64,000 nt of DNA, from assembly GCA_902363735.1 (NCBI GenBank), contig CABJBA010000001.1:930001-994000 (forward strand). Direction: 5' to 3'. The position numbers and the translations under genes are program-made. This stretch comes from Clostridiaceae bacterium (lineage in GTDB: Bacteria > Bacillota > Clostridia > Lachnospirales > Lachnospiraceae). Below the pieces are notes generated by a model. That model was given only the letters and a program-made list of their open reading frames with translations, did no database searches and was not told where the DNA came from. Below are positions 1-7,935 of the stretch, one piece after another (within the stretch, counting starts at the first letter, position 1; each line of letters starts with the position of its first letter).

Positions 1-165
1 GGGCTTATAAACTTCTTCAGCTGAAATATCCTCGCTTAAACCATAGGTGGACAACACCAGTTTCTTTTCTTCGCCTCCGCTCTTTTTCTCCTCCGGAGCT
101 TTTGCGCCGCCGCATCCTGCCAACAGGAGAGCCGCACACAGGGATAATGCCATCATTTTTTTCAT
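1..165 (-). CDS. Substrate-binding lipoprotein of polyamine-type ABC importer (N-terminus only)
   Basis: The 55 visible codons run off the window edge. They begin with a signal peptide and a lipobox ending LLAGCGG, followed by a Lys/Glu-rich linker and a segment containing KKLVLSTYGLSE, the usual first strand of a spermidine/putrescine- or iron-type binding protein. GAGAGG precedes the ATG. It is the last visible gene of an operon with two permeases and an ATPase upstream on the same strand, so it should be the extracellular receptor of that importer. The ligand cannot be told from this fragment. Confidence 0.75.
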   Translation of the reverse strand, partial: MKKMMALSLCAALLLAGCGGAKAPEEKKSGGEEKKLVLSTYGLSEDISAEEVYKP

Positions 166-223
166 AATCTTAATCCTCTCTTTTTTATAATTGACCGGCT
201 TTATAAGCCGAAGTTACCTGTTT

Positions 224-1258
224 TTAAGAGACAAGAATCAGCTTTTGTTCCGGCAGGTAAAGGCGGATTCTGCTGCCTTCTTCATAGGTTTCCTCTGCAG
301 GCCTGTTCACCAGGAACTTTCCTGCATCGGTTAAAACCTCGTATTGATAGCTCTTTCCAAGGAATGTCCGGACACCGACTGTCCCTTCCAGAATATTTTG
401 AGTCTGCCCCTCTTCTGCCACCCGGATATCCTCAGGACGGATGGTACCCATGCAGACGCCCTCCCTGTTTCCGGTGTCCACGGCAAATGCCGCTCCGGAT
501 TCGGTTTTGTACCCATGGCCGTCTTTTCTTAAAGAAAGGAAATTTTCAAACCCGATAAATCTGGCCACAAATTCCGTTTCAGGCTTCTGGTAAATATTTT
601 CCGGGGTATCAAACTGCTCGATCACACCCTGGTTCATAACCGCAACTTTATCGGATATGGAAAAACACTCCTCCTGGTCATGGGTTACAAATAAAGTGGT
701 GATGCCCAGCTGCTTCTGGATTCTCTTGATCTCCATCCGCATGTTGATGCGAAGCTTTGCATCTAAATTGCTGAGAGGCTCATCCAGCAGGAGAAGCTTT
801 GGCTCGATTACCAGAGCTCTGGCAAGAGCTACTCTCTGTCTCTGCCCCCCGGACATCTGCTGGGGAAAACGCCCCCCAAATTCCGTAAGATCACAGACCT
901 CCAGAATCCTTTTTACCTTTTGGTCAATTTCCGCCTTTTGCATCTTTCGCATTTTAAGGCCAAAGGCCACATTGTCATAAACGCTTAAATGAGGGAATAA
1001 AGCATAGCTTTGAAACACAATTCCAAAATTTCTTTTATGGACCGGAACCTTGGTCAAGTCCTCTCCGTCCAGGGAAAAAACGCCGTTTTGAGGTTCAATA
1101 AATCCAGCCACCACCCGGAGAGTTGTAGTCTTTCCGCAGCCGCTGGGCCCCAAAAGGGAAACCAGCTCCCCTTCCTGAACTTCCAGATCAAGTCCCTTTA
1201 AAACCTGTTTCTTTTTATCATAACAGACATCAATATCCTTCAGGCTCATATATGCCAT
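224..1258 (-). CDS. ABC transporter ATP-binding protein, PotA-like
   Basis: This 344-residue nucleotide-binding subunit energises import through the two adjacent permeases. Walker A is GPSGCGKT (37-44), the ABC signature is MSGGQRQR (about 135-142) and Walker B is LLLLDEP (155-161), followed by the D-loop and the switch His in FVTHDQEE. Residues from about 235 form the C-terminal TOBE-like domain of the PotA/FbpC/MalK class. GGAGG lies 8 nt before the chosen ATG. The class takes polyamines, iron, thiamine, phosphonates or sulfate. Two PotB/PotC-type permeases favour a polyamine or similar small cation, but the substrate is not proven. Confidence 0.9.
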   Translation of the reverse strand: MAYMSLKDIDVCYDKKKQVLKGLDLEVQEGELVSLLGPSGCGKTTTLRVVAGFIEPQNGVFSLDGEDLTKVPVHKRNFGIVFQSYALFPHLSVYDNVAFGLKMRKMQKAEIDQKVKRILEVCDLTEFGGRFPQQMSGGQRQRVALARALVIEPKLLLLDEPLSNLDAKLRINMRMEIKRIQKQLGITTLFVTHDQEECFSISDKVAVMNQGVIEQFDTPENIYQKPETEFVARFIGFENFLSLRKDGHGYKTESGAAFAVDTGNREGVCMGTIRPEDIRVAEEGQTQNILEGTVGVRTFLGKSYQYEVLTDAGKFLVNRPAEETYEEGSRIRLYLPEQKLILVS

Positions 1259-1270
1259 GGTTTTATCCTC

Positions 1271-2053
1271 CTATTTCGCCAAAGCGGCAACTCCCAGGGT
1301 CTTATCCACAATTACCATAATCAGAACGGTCAAAGCCATTAAGATCACCGAAACAGCCGATACGGTAGGGTTATAATTATATTCAATGTAATTCATCAGG
1401 GTCGCCGGAAATGTGGAGATACCGGGGCCTGATAAAAACATGGAAACCGGAATATTATTAAAGGAGTTGATAAAAGCCAGCATAAATGCAGCGGAAATTC
1501 CCGAAGTAATATTGGGAAGCACCACCCGGAAAAATGCACCCGTTTTGGAACATCCCAGGCTCCAGGCCGCTTCTTCCATGGAAAAATCAAACTGCTCCAA
1601 ACTGGACCCCACCACCCGGATCACATAAGGAAGCGTCACCATAAAATGGCCTGCCAGGAGTCCAAAAAACACCGGTATTCTTAAAGACAGCACCAGAAAC
1701 TGATAAAGGACGAAACCAATTACGATTCCCGGAACAATGGTAGGGGAGAGGAATATGGATTTTAACAGTTCTCTTCCCTTCATACCGGACCGGGCCAGAG
1801 CATAAGCAGCCGGAATGCCTGCAATCAAAGCCAGTATTGTGGCAAAAAAGGCGATCTGCAAACTGGTTAAAAATGAATTACGGAAGGATTTTGTTGCAAA
1901 TACATTGACAAACCATTTCAGGGAAAAGGATTCAATGGGAAAGGTAATGGCGCTTCCCTCTCCAAAGGCAGTGACCCCAATAATAATCAATGGAATAATC
2001 AAAAATGCAAAAACCAGCGCAACAAAAGCAGTGAGAATTTTACTTTTACCCAT
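1271..2053 (-). CDS. ABC transporter permease, PotC-like
   Basis: This inner-membrane permease of about 260 residues has roughly six membrane spans and the EAA-type cytoplasmic loop (EEAAWSLGCSKTGAFFRVVLP) that docks the ATPase. The start is placed at MGKSKILTAF, where GGAGG precedes the ATG; the longer reading frame would run back into the upstream permease gene. It overlaps the end of that gene by 8 bp, which implies translational coupling. It pairs with the PotB-like subunit to form the translocation channel. Confidence 0.9.
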   Translation of the reverse strand: MGKSKILTAFVALVFAFLIIPLIIIGVTAFGEGSAITFPIESFSLKWFVNVFATKSFRNSFLTSLQIAFFATILALIAGIPAAYALARSGMKGRELLKSIFLSPTIVPGIVIGFVLYQFLVLSLRIPVFFGLLAGHFMVTLPYVIRVVGSSLEQFDFSMEEAAWSLGCSKTGAFFRVVLPNITSGISAAFMLAFINSFNNIPVSMFLSGPGISTFPATLMNYIEYNYNPTVSAVSVILMALTVLIMVIVDKTLGVAALAK

Positions 2054-2879
2054 TATTTCCTCCTCTTCTGTCCAGTCTGGCGGACAGGGCATGAAAGCCT
2101 TTGATTACAGCCAGAGTAACAACAATCATAATAAGGGAAATAACAGCAGCTCCATCCCAGTCTCCAACAGTCATGGCCCTTTGATAAATAAAGGTAGCCA
2201 GAACCATATTTTTATTGCCTCCCAAAAGCTGGGGCGTAGTATAAGCCGTCAAAGTCCCGGTGAACACCAGAATGCCTCCCACAATAATGCCCGGCAGACT
2301 CATGGGGAAAATCACCTTCATAAAGCCTTTCAGCCTGTCCGCTCCCAGACTGAGGGCCGCTTCCATCATGTCGTCTCCGATATTTTCCATAATTCCAGCT
2401 ACCGTAACGATCATAAGAGGAAGAAACAGGTACACGGAACCGATGATAATGGCAAAATCCGTATAGAGAAGTTTCACAGGCTTTTCCGCAAACCCGGCTG
2501 CTATAAGGAATTTATTGATGATTCCATTGCTTCCTAAAATATTGATCCAGGCAAAGCTTCTGATTACAGAGTTGGTCATCATGGGAAAAATAGAAACTGA
2601 TAAAAGGATACCTCTCCATTTTTTCCTGCACCTGCTGATAAAATAGGCGGTAGGAACCCCTGCTATCATACAGACAGCCGTAGTCAGGACGGCAATCTTT
2701 ACGGTCCTTGCAAAAATTTTCCGGTAATACTCATCCTGGAAAAATTCCACATATGCGCTGAATGGATAATTTCCGGTATGAAAAGACGGAATCAATACCT
2801 TTAACAGCGGAAGGAACAGACACACTGCCAGAATCACAAGCCCTGGCACAACCATTGCAAATGCGCTACTTTTTTTCAT
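2046..2879 (-). CDS. ABC transporter permease, PotB-like
   Basis: This 277-residue membrane protein begins with a hydrophobic span (about 8-28) and contains the permease EAA loop (MEAALSLGADRLKGFMKVIFP). It is the first gene of the importer operon, reading away from the lysR-type gene. A consensus promoter lies about 120 bp upstream. With the second permease, the ATPase and the lipoprotein it makes a complete importer of the spermidine/putrescine class. Confidence 0.88.
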   Translation of the reverse strand: MKKSSAFAMVVPGLVILAVCLFLPLLKVLIPSFHTGNYPFSAYVEFFQDEYYRKIFARTVKIAVLTTAVCMIAGVPTAYFISRCRKKWRGILLSVSIFPMMTNSVIRSFAWINILGSNGIINKFLIAAGFAEKPVKLLYTDFAIIIGSVYLFLPLMIVTVAGIMENIGDDMMEAALSLGADRLKGFMKVIFPMSLPGIIVGGILVFTGTLTAYTTPQLLGGNKNMVLATFIYQRAMTVGDWDGAAVISLIMIVVTLAVIKGFHALSARLDRRGGNNG

Positions 2880-2974
2880 CGCAACCTCTCCCTGATTTCC
2901 TTATTTACTGCCCACATTTCAGGGGCATCATGGCATATCTGTATTCTATTGTTTTTCTTATAATTACTTATAAG

Positions 2975-2989
2975 CATAGTTAATCTATG
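2975..2989. promoter_or_regulatory. Candidate LysR-type operator
   Basis: The perfect inverted repeat CATAG-TTAAT-CTATG lies just downstream of the importer's -10 box and in the divergent gap shared with the LysR gene. LysR-type regulators bind short dyads of this size, usually next to their own gene, so the site fits as an operator. Further CTATG half-sites occur nearby (about 3050). Inference only. Confidence 0.35.
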
Positions 2990-3000
2990 TCTATACTTTT

Positions 3001-3029
3001 ATTATAATTTATGATATAATGTACGTCAA
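3001..3029 (-). promoter_or_regulatory. Sigma-A-type promoter of the polyamine-type importer operon
   Basis: Read on the minus strand, TTGACG (3029-3024) and TATAAT (3006-3001) are separated by exactly 17 bp. It points at the permease-permease-ATPase-lipoprotein operon and leaves a leader of about 115 nt. Confidence 0.6.
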
Positions 3030-3103
3030 ATACATATAATCTATATTTTCTATGCAGTAAAGCTATAATAACACATTAATGTCTGTACAAAGGAGACATC
3101 TTC

Positions 3104-4045
3104 ATGGAATTAAAAGAAGCGAAATACATTCTGGCAATTGCCAGACATAAAAGTATCAGCAAGGCTGCCGAAACCCTGTTTATTTCCCAGCCCTCCTTAA
3201 GCAAGTATTTAAAAAATCTGGAACAGCAGCTTGGAACCCGTCTTTTCGACCGGGTGGGGAACGGCTATTATCCCACCTATCTGGGAGAACGCTACATCCA
3301 CTATGCGGAAAAAATTGTGGAATTCGGTACAGAATGGGATATTGAATTTGATGATATTATGCATCAGGACCATGGCCGTTTAAACATTGCCATTCCCATT
3401 ATGCTGGGAAACAGTTTAATCGGGCCCACACTGATGAGATTCCATCAATTGTATCCCCATGTGACAGTCAATATGATGGAGGAAGTCAGCTTTGTGGCCG
3501 AGCACACTCTGACTGACCACACCATAGATTTGACCTTTTACAATGTCCGTCAATTTCCCCATGACTTAGACTACCAGATTATAGGAAAGGAAGAAACCGT
3601 ATTGGTCCTGTCCGCTTCCAACCCTCTGGTCAAAAAAGCCATACCTAAAAAAGGATTTCAATACCCCTGGATTGATTTAACCCTTTTGGCTGAAGAGCCC
3701 TTTATCCTTCTTTATCCTGACCAGAATACCGGGAGCCTGGCCTTAAAGCTCTTTCAGGATTATGATATGGATCCAAATGTCCTTCTTCACACGCGAAACA
3801 GTGAGATGTCTATCCGCCTTGCCAGGGAAGGTCTGGGCGCTGCATTTGCTCCTGAAAGTTACTACCATTATCTCAAAGACCGGGAGCCGGGGGACTCTGT
3901 CTGTCTGTCCATTGGAAAAGAAAAGATGGACAACACCCTTATAGCTGCCTACCGGAAAAACCGTTATCTTCCTAAATACGCCAAAGCTTATTTAGATATT
4001 CTGGCAGAACACTACAGAAGTTTCAAGGCTTTCCTATTCTGTTAA
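3104..4045 (+). CDS. LysR-family transcriptional regulator
   Basis: This 313-residue protein has the standard LysR layout: a winged helix-turn-helix at 1-60 (KSISKAAETLFISQPSLSKYLKNLEQQLG) and a periplasmic-binding-like effector domain at about 90-300. GGAG precedes the ATG. It is transcribed divergently from the importer operon, the classic arrangement for a regulator controlling the neighbouring genes and itself. The effector is unknown; the transported ligand is the obvious candidate. Confidence 0.88.
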   Translation: MELKEAKYILAIARHKSISKAAETLFISQPSLSKYLKNLEQQLGTRLFDRVGNGYYPTYLGERYIHYAEKIVEFGTEWDIEFDDIMHQDHGRLNIAIPIMLGNSLIGPTLMRFHQLYPHVTVNMMEEVSFVAEHTLTDHTIDLTFYNVRQFPHDLDYQIIGKEETVLVLSASNPLVKKAIPKKGFQYPWIDLTLLAEEPFILLYPDQNTGSLALKLFQDYDMDPNVLLHTRNSEMSIRLAREGLGAAFAPESYYHYLKDREPGDSVCLSIGKEKMDNTLIAAYRKNRYLPKYAKAYLDILAEHYRSFKAFLFC

Positions 4046-4082
4046 TTTATGTTAATATAGAGGTTGAGGATCTTAACATAAA
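4046..4082. promoter_or_regulatory. 10-bp inverted repeat after the LysR gene
   Basis: TTTATGTTAA (4046-4055) and TTAACATAAA (4073-4082) form a perfect 10-bp dyad with a 17-nt spacer, starting right after the LysR stop codon and ending 25 bp before the next start. It is AT-rich and lacks a T-run, so it is a poor terminator. A regulator-binding dyad or an mRNA hairpin between the two genes is equally possible. Confidence 0.35.
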
Positions 4083-4106
4083 ACCGACAGATCAAGAGGT
4101 GATACC

Positions 4107-4616
4107 ATGAGAAATATCCGAAATACTTTATTTCTCTTATTCCTGCTTCTGCTTACCCTCAGCGGATGCCAAAGCCGGGGAAAAACCGCTTCCAAAAATT
4201 CACCCGGCATTGGAATTGATGCAGAAAAGGCGGAGTCCGTCTCCATCTACTACCGTCCTTTATGCTATTCCTTTTTCAGTGAAGATAAAGATGTCATTGC
4301 TGAGACAGCCGGTCTTTTTCAGGATTTTTCGCTGGAAGAGGTTTCTGAAGGGAGCTTGGATCAGGATACTGTATATGAAATCTATTTTGCCAACGCAAAA
4401 GAACAGGTTGCCGCCATCAATGTAGATGGAAACAGCACCTTCTATCTTCCGGAAACAGGAACATATTACCGGGTTTCTAAGGGCACGTTTCATTTGGAAA
4501 CATTGGAGCAGCTTTATAAGGCGAATTTGTCCGCAGGGCAAAGAGAGACCCCCCTGGGGTGTGAGGACAGCATAAAGGCTGATGGTTATGATAATATACC
4601 AAATCTGGTTCCATAA
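4107..4616 (+). CDS. Small lipoprotein with repeat-derived C-terminus
   Basis: I do not recognise a family for this 169-residue protein. It has a signal peptide with a long Leu run and lipobox LSGC (about 18-21), so it should be anchored outside the membrane. The body is a small alpha/beta domain of about 120 residues. The C-terminal tail, beginning KANLSAGQRETPLGCED, is encoded by a copy of the 45-bp dispersed repeat and by the sequence behind it, so the native protein probably ended near LEQLYKA. AGAGGTGAT precedes the ATG. It lies between the LysR gene and the ketopantoate-reductase-like gene and may be cotranscribed with the latter (26-bp gap). Confidence 0.75.
   Translation: MRNIRNTLFLLFLLLLTLSGCQSRGKTASKNSPGIGIDAEKAESVSIYYRPLCYSFFSEDKDVIAETAGLFQDFSLEEVSEGSLDQDTVYEIYFANAKEQVAAINVDGNSTFYLPETGTYYRVSKGTFHLETLEQLYKANLSAGQRETPLGCEDSIKADGYDNIPNLVP
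4518..4562 (+). repeat. Dispersed palindromic coding repeat, copy 1
   Basis: The copy carries the core AATTTGTCCGCAGGGCAAA, one mismatch from the TTTGCCC-NNN-GGGCAAA hairpin, then GAGAGACCCCCCTGGGG with the second CCCC/GGGG hairpin. It is read in the conserved open frame and yields NLSAGQRETPLG at the C-terminus of the lipoprotein. Other copies are at 6962, 14524 and 39071. Confidence 0.8.
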
Positions 4617-4642
4617 AGCTTGTTTGAAAGGGGAGAATTGTT

Positions 4643-5560
4643 ATGAATAAAGATACAAAAAAAATTGTTATTGTAGGGCTTGGTGCTCTTGGAATGCTCT
4701 ATGCCGGACAGATCAGCCGTTCCCTTGGCCCGGAGGCTGTTTCTTTTCTAGCAGATAAGGAACGGATGGAGCGTTACCGCCAAATGCCTTTTACCATAAA
4801 CGGAGAGCCTTGCTCATTTTTGATCGAGGACTGTGAAGAGGCTGAGCCAGCGGATTTTGTCATCGTGGCAGTTAAATATACTGGCCTCACTGCCGCTCTG
4901 GAAACCATGAAAAACAGCATTGGCCCGGATACCACCATTATATCCGTTATGAATGGAATTGAAAGTGAGTCTGTCATTGGAGAACGGTTTGGACATGAAA
5001 AGGTACTGTACTGCATTGCACAAGGTATGGATGCCATGAAATTCGGCCCGGCATTTACTTTTAACCATTTCGGGGAGCTTTGCCTTGGTGTGAGAATGGA
5101 GGGACAGGAAGAACGGCTGAATGCCCTGGCCTTTTATTTGGATCAGGCAGGGGTGCCCTACCGGATTGAAAAGGATATTGAAAAACGTTTATGGGGTAAA
5201 TTTATGGTGAACGTGGGGATCAATCAGACCTGCATGGCATATGAGACTGATTATTCTGGAATTCTGGCTCCTGGTGAAGCCAATGATACCTTACTGGGAG
5301 CTATGAGGGAAGTGATTGATCTTTCTCAGAAAGAGGGAATTAATTTGTCGGAAGAAGACTTGAATTTTTACATTGATCTGATAAAAGGCCTTCCCCCGGA
5401 AAGTGCCCCCTCCATGCGTCAGGATGGAATCGCCCGCCGTTATTCTGAAGTGGAAATGTTTGCCGGTACGGTGCGCCGGATGGCGGCAAAACATGGGTTG
5501 GAGGTTCCCGTTAATGACAGGCTTTATGAGAGGATTAAGAAAATGGAAGCTGCTTATTAA
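4643..5560 (+). CDS. Ketopantoate reductase family protein (ApbA/PanE)
   Basis: This 305-residue NADPH-dependent reductase would convert 2-dehydropantoate to pantoate in coenzyme A synthesis, or act on a related 2-keto acid. It has an N-terminal Rossmann fold (GLGALGMLYAGQ, about 12-23), a lysine-containing VKYTG segment (about 78) and the all-helical C-terminal domain containing KFMVNVGINQ. GGGGAG precedes the ATG. Several paralogues occur in clostridia, so the in vivo substrate is uncertain. No other panto genes are nearby. Confidence 0.82.
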   Translation: MNKDTKKIVIVGLGALGMLYAGQISRSLGPEAVSFLADKERMERYRQMPFTINGEPCSFLIEDCEEAEPADFVIVAVKYTGLTAALETMKNSIGPDTTIISVMNGIESESVIGERFGHEKVLYCIAQGMDAMKFGPAFTFNHFGELCLGVRMEGQEERLNALAFYLDQAGVPYRIEKDIEKRLWGKFMVNVGINQTCMAYETDYSGILAPGEANDTLLGAMREVIDLSQKEGINLSEEDLNFYIDLIKGLPPESAPSMRQDGIARRYSEVEMFAGTVRRMAAKHGLEVPVNDRLYERIKKMEAAY

Positions 5561-5610
5561 AAGCAGTTTCCTGATCAGGGAATTTTAGTATCACAATAAC
5601 GGAACAACCG

Positions 5611-5662
5611 CCCACAAGGGGTTTGGCCTATCAAATGAAGGAAGGCCAAGCCACCCCTCATG
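5611..5662. terminator. Hairpin between convergent genes
   Basis: A long imperfect stem, with arms around AAGGGGTTTGGCCT and AGGCCAAGCCACCCCT plus outer CCCA/TGGG, fills the gap between the ketopantoate-reductase gene and larE, which converge here. There is no perfect T-run directly after the stem on either strand; TCTTTTTCTT follows about 10 nt away on the plus strand. Confidence 0.5.
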
Positions 5663-5682
5663 GGCAAAAACATATCTTTTTC

Positions 5683-6510
5683 TTATAAAACAGACTCTAT
5701 CCCGGCATCCATACTTCCTGACCGGAATCCTTCTAAATCCATGGTAATATAAGAAAATCCCAGCTCTTTCAAATAAGAAATAATCCTTTCCCTGTTTTTA
5801 ACCAGCCCTTCCATTGCGTCCAAATCCACTTCTAACCGGACAATATCCTTGTGAAGCCTCAAACGCACATTTCCCTTTATCAGAGTTCTCAGAAATTCTT
5901 CTCCCTGGCCGATGCGGTCAAGAATATCATAATCAATTTCCGTATTATATGGAAGGCGGGTTGCCATACATGGCGCAGAGGGTCTGGAGGCCACAGAGAT
6001 TCCATACTCTGCAGCCAGCTCTTTGACCTGAGCCTTGGTGATATGAAGCTGGGCCAAAAGACTTACAATACCCAGTTCTTTTAATGCCTGGATTCCCGGT
6101 CTGTAAACATGAAGATCATCTTCATTGGTTCCATCCATAACGCAGGGAATTCCCATTTCTTTTGCAAAATCTTTAAGGGTCTGGAAAAGCTTTTTTTTGC
6201 ACAGGTAACACCGGTTCATGGGATTGAAACGAATTTCTTCCTGTTCCAGTTCATCCACCGAAACCACTTTATGAATGCCTCCCAGCTCCTTTGCAACCCT
6301 TGCCGCAATCTCCAGATCGCAGGAAGGATGAAGGCGGCTGTCAAAGGTCACTGCATACACCTTTTTCCCTGTCTTTTTCGTTGCATCTGACGCAGCTTTC
6401 AGTAAAAGACTGGAATCCACTCCTCCTGAAAAAGCCAGGCAGATGTCCTCTCCGGCATATTCTGCCATAGCCTGTTCCAGCCGTATTTTTATGGCATTTA
6501 ATTGTTCCAT
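5683..6510 (-). CDS. larE: LarE, ATP-dependent sulfur transferase of nickel-pincer cofactor synthesis
   Basis: LarE converts the two carboxylates of the pyridinium precursor to thiocarboxylates. The 275-residue protein has the PP-loop SGGVDSS (28-34), which binds and adenylates with ATP. Cys181, in the motif PSAPCMATR, matches the sacrificial cysteine of Lactobacillus LarE. A C-x2-C pair (Cys101, Cys104, in NRCYLCKK) lies mid-protein. It is the last gene of the nickel-importer/lar operon and its start overlaps larC by 13 bp. The bidirectional hairpin at 5611-5662 follows. Confidence 0.92.
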   Translation of the reverse strand: MEQLNAIKIRLEQAMAEYAGEDICLAFSGGVDSSLLLKAASDATKKTGKKVYAVTFDSRLHPSCDLEIAARVAKELGGIHKVVSVDELEQEEIRFNPMNRCYLCKKKLFQTLKDFAKEMGIPCVMDGTNEDDLHVYRPGIQALKELGIVSLLAQLHITKAQVKELAAEYGISVASRPSAPCMATRLPYNTEIDYDILDRIGQGEEFLRTLIKGNVRLRLHKDIVRLEVDLDAMEGLVKNRERIISYLKELGFSYITMDLEGFRSGSMDAGIESVL

Positions 6511-7934
6511 AATCTTTCAGCCTCTTCTCTTATTTTACAGTACACTGTCTGGTAATCCAACCCTTTTTGTCTGCATATGCTTCTTATACTTTCATATTCC
6601 GGATAAAAGAAAACTCTTTCTCCGTGAGTGCAGACTTTTACTTCCGCTTCACCTAATTCTGTACTGATCGTTCTTTTATCCCGGCTTAAAATAGTTCTGG
6701 ACACCGGATGCCTTCTCACGCCTATGGTTGTGGCCTGAGTAAACAGGATATCTTCCAGCCTGTTTATATCTTCTTCCCGGCAGATTAAGGACAGCATATA
6801 GGCTGGCCGGTTCTTTTTCATATAAATGGGCGTATACCATACGTCGGCTGCTCCTGCTTCCAGCAAAAACTCCATAACAAGTCCAAGAGCTTCTCCGCTG
6901 GAATCATCAATGTTGGCTTCTAGCACCCACATCTGCTCTCCTGGCTTCTCCAGAGGCTCTTCACCCCCCAGGGAGGTCTCTCTTTGCCCTACGGGCAAAT
7001 TCATCTCATGAGATGTGTCCTCAAGAATCATGGCCCGCAGAACATTAGCCTGTTTAAAGTCTTTTTTTCCGGCTCCAAGACCTGTTTTTAATATGCGGCA
7101 GGAAGTCGGTAAGCTTTCTCTGGTTTTAAGGGCTGCCGCTATAGCCGCTCCTGTAGGGGTCACCATTTCTCCCATATTGTCCGTAAACCGCAGCTTTAAA
7201 CCATGAGCAGACGATATGTTGGCAGTTGCAGGCACTGGAACCGGGATCACTCCATGCTGGCAGCGGACACTTCCAAAGCCTTCCGCCAATGGGGATACTG
7301 CAATTTCTTCAATTCCCAGATTATCCACACAGACTGCAACACCGATGATATCTACAATAGAATCAATGGCTCCAACCTCATGAAAATGAACCTCTTCCAC
7401 CGGAATACCATGAGCTTTTGATTCCGCTTCTGCCACGATATCAAACATCCGTTTTGCCAGTTCTTTTACCCGGATGTTTGTATCCAAACGTTCAATAATG
7501 GCGTAAATATCATGGATATTTCTGTGAATATGGTCATTATGATGTTTATGGTCGTGATCATGCTTGTGATCATGTTCATCATGATGGCCATGGTCGTGAT
7601 CATGCTTGTGATCATGCCCATGATGATGGTCATTGTCATGATGATGCTCGTGGTCGTGATGATGCTTGTGATCGTGATCATGATGGCGCTCGTGGTCATG
7701 GCCATGCTGGTTTTCATGGTCATGAACCTCCCCCTCTTCCAAATAAACATCAAAATCATAAGCATCTAATCCGCATTTTACCGTCCTCCCAAAATGAAGA
7801 CCATAGCCGCCCACCCCCAAACCATCAAGAGCCTTCGTCAAAACATCTTTATCAGCCCCTAAATCCAGCAGAGCCCCTACGGTCATATCACCGCTGATTC
7901 CCGAATTACATTCCAGATACAGTATTTTTTTCAT
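6498..7934 (-). CDS. larC: LarC, nickel-inserting enzyme, with His-rich tract and repeat-derived linker
   Basis: LarC inserts nickel into the dithiocarboxylate precursor in a CTP-dependent cyclometallation. Here it is one uninterrupted 478-residue frame, unlike Lactobacillus plantarum, where LarC1 and LarC2 are joined by programmed frameshifting. The N-terminus contains SGISGDMTVGALLDLG (11-26). Residues 71-137 hold about 35 histidines, mostly in HD/HHD runs, a likely nickel-storage or delivery segment. Residues 311-325 (NLPVGQRETSLGG region) come from the dispersed 45-bp repeat and sit in the linker before the LarC2 part (from about 336, VLEANIDDSSGE). The gene follows larB by 1 bp. Confidence 0.92.
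   Translation of the reverse strand: MKKILYLECNSGISGDMTVGALLDLGADKDVLTKALDGLGVGGYGLHFGRTVKCGLDAYDFDVYLEEGEVHDHENQHGHDHERHHDHDHKHHHDHEHHHDNDHHHGHDHKHDHDHGHHDEHDHKHDHDHKHHNDHIHRNIHDIYAIIERLDTNIRVKELAKRMFDIVAEAESKAHGIPVEEVHFHEVGAIDSIVDIIGVAVCVDNLGIEEIAVSPLAEGFGSVRCQHGVIPVPVPATANISSAHGLKLRFTDNMGEMVTPTGAAIAAALKTRESLPTSCRILKTGLGAGKKDFKQANVLRAMILEDTSHEMNLPVGQRETSLGGEEPLEKPGEQMWVLEANIDDSSGEALGLVMEFLLEAGAADVWYTPIYMKKNRPAYMLSLICREEDINRLEDILFTQATTIGVRRHPVSRTILSRDKRTISTELGEAEVKVCTHGERVFFYPEYESIRSICRQKGLDYQTVYCKIREEAERLWNN
6962..7004 (-). repeat. Dispersed palindromic coding repeat, copy 2 (inside larC)
   Basis: On the minus strand the copy reads AATTTGCCCGTAGGGCAAA, a perfect 7-bp hairpin with a 3-nt loop, followed by GAGAGACCTCCCTGGGGGG. 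It lies wholly within larC, in the same reading frame as the other coding copies, and encodes NLPVGQRETSLGG between the two LarC domains. Confidence 0.85.
7524..7724 (-). repeat. Degenerate CAT/GAC tandem repeat encoding the LarC His-rich tract
   Basis: About 200 bp of near-repetitive CATGATCATG-like sequence encodes HD/HHD runs in LarC. Such tracts can change length by slippage in 3-bp or 6-bp steps without breaking the frame, so copy number probably varies between strains. Confidence 0.7.
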
Positions 7935-7935
7935 T

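Noticed and set aside
1815..2537. Plus-strand frame of 240 codons across the two permease genes
   Set aside because: It is antisense to two well-supported permeases, has no ribosome-binding site and its translation has no recognisable domain.
7524..7724. CRISPR-like regular repeats
   Set aside because: Units are 3-12 bp, lack spacers and encode an open His-rich frame. No cas genes are present.
7512..7769. Met/Val-rich plus-strand frame opposite the LarC His tract, first taken for a membrane peptide
   Set aside because: Reversal of CAT/GAC repeats necessarily gives Met/Val/Ile codons. The bias is an artefact of the repeat.
6498..7934. Programmed frameshift in larC, as in Lactobacillus plantarum
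   Set aside because: The gene is a single open frame covering both LarC domains, so no frameshift is needed.
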